DNA of 5,746 nucleotides, from positions 1-5,746 of the forward strand of contig JAPSKJ010000157.1 in NCBI GenBank assembly GCA_031177735.1. Reading direction: 5' to 3'. Source of the stretch: Nocardioides sp. GTDB taxonomy: Bacteria; Actinomycetota; Actinomycetes; Propionibacteriales; Nocardioidaceae. This document shows positions 5,583 through 5,746 of this stretch, in pieces; the stretch's first letter is position 1; the number at the start of each line of letters is the position of its first letter. The translations under genes and the position numbers were made by a program. Below the pieces are notes generated by a model. That model did not search any database and was not told the origin of the DNA. It saw nothing but the letters and a program-made list of their open reading frames with translations.

Positions 5583-5746
5583 CAGTAGGCCCCCCGTCCG
5601 GTCAGCACCGCGGGCACGGTGCGAGCGAGGACAGCGAGGTCGAGCCACAGGGAGCGGTGCTCGACGTAATGGAGGTCGAGGGACACCAGCTCGGTCCACG
5701 GCAGGTCGCTACGGCCGGTCACCTGGGCCAGCCCGGTGAGCCCCGG
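5582..5746 (-). CDS. Polyprenyl-phosphate sugar-1-phosphate transferase, C-terminal end (cut by window edge)
   Basis: Only the last 54 residues are present; the gene begins beyond base 5746. The fragment starts PGLTGLAQVTGRS and continues with DLHYVEHRSLWLDLAVLART and a terminal GRGAY. This is the characteristic C-terminus of the bacterial sugar transferase family (WcaJ/PglC type), which transfers a sugar phosphate from a nucleotide sugar to undecaprenyl or decaprenyl phosphate. That step starts assembly of an exopolysaccharide, capsule or glycoprotein glycan repeat at the inner face of the membrane. The TGA stop shares its A with the galE start codon, so the two are cotranscribed and probably translationally coupled. 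Which sugar is transferred, and whether an N-terminal membrane and CoA-binding-like region exists, cannot be judged from this fragment. Confidence 0.9.
   Translation of the reverse strand, partial: PGLTGLAQVTGRSDLPWTELVSLDLHYVEHRSLWLDLAVLARTVPAVLTGRGAY

Noticed and set aside
4605..5588. A 327-codon open frame on the plus strand, opposite galE
   Set aside because: The minus-strand frame gives a full-length GalE with all motifs. The plus-strand product is His/Arg/Gly-rich with no family resemblance, as expected of an antisense shadow.
1..5746. CRISPR array or Cas genes that would make the TPR-CHAT protein part of a type III-E system
   Set aside because: No regularly spaced direct repeats and no Cas7-11-like or adaptation gene are present in the window. 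The likeness is limited to the sigma/regulator/TPR-CHAT logic.
1..5746. Insertion sequences, tRNA genes, rRNA genes or attachment sites
   Set aside because: No transposase-like frame, terminal repeats with target duplications, or tRNA-like cloverleaf was seen. The gene layout is continuous on one strand.

Overview
The window is very GC-rich with strong third-position G/C bias, and every gene I can support lies on the minus strand, so transcription runs from high to low coordinates. Base composition, the actinobacterial style of the GalE and the two sigma factors suggest a high-GC actinobacterium. A Nocardioides-like genus is a guess, not something the sequence proves.

Right part (about 4578-5746): the end of a sugar-biosynthesis operon. 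The last 54 codons of a polyprenyl-phosphate sugar-1-phosphate transferase (the enzyme type that starts exopolysaccharide or capsule repeat units) overlap by one base the start of a complete GalE-type UDP-glucose 4-epimerase. This is ordinary surface-glycan machinery.

Middle (4256-4577): a 322-base gap without a convincing gene. It holds several short dyads, a 9-bp direct repeat and a plausible promoter for the next operon.

Left part (1-4255): a signalling operon. In order of transcription it encodes an ECF-type sigma factor, a 202-residue soluble anti-sigma-like protein with neither the usual zinc motif nor a membrane segment, and a 916-residue TPR-CHAT protein with an intact His/Cys caspase-type dyad. 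After a 57-68 base gap comes the N-terminal part of a second sigma factor, cut by the window edge. The first three genes are joined by two 4-base stop/start overlaps (ATGA and GTGA), which implies coupled translation and matched amounts.

The point of interest is this sigma / anti-sigma-like / TPR-CHAT module. A simple model is that the CHAT protease, controlled by its TPR region, cleaves or displaces the middle protein and frees the sigma factor. It resembles the TPR-CHAT (Csx29)/Csx30/sigma circuit of type III-E CRISPR, but no CRISPR or Cas component is visible here. The model is inference; gene content, overlaps and catalytic residues are seen directly.
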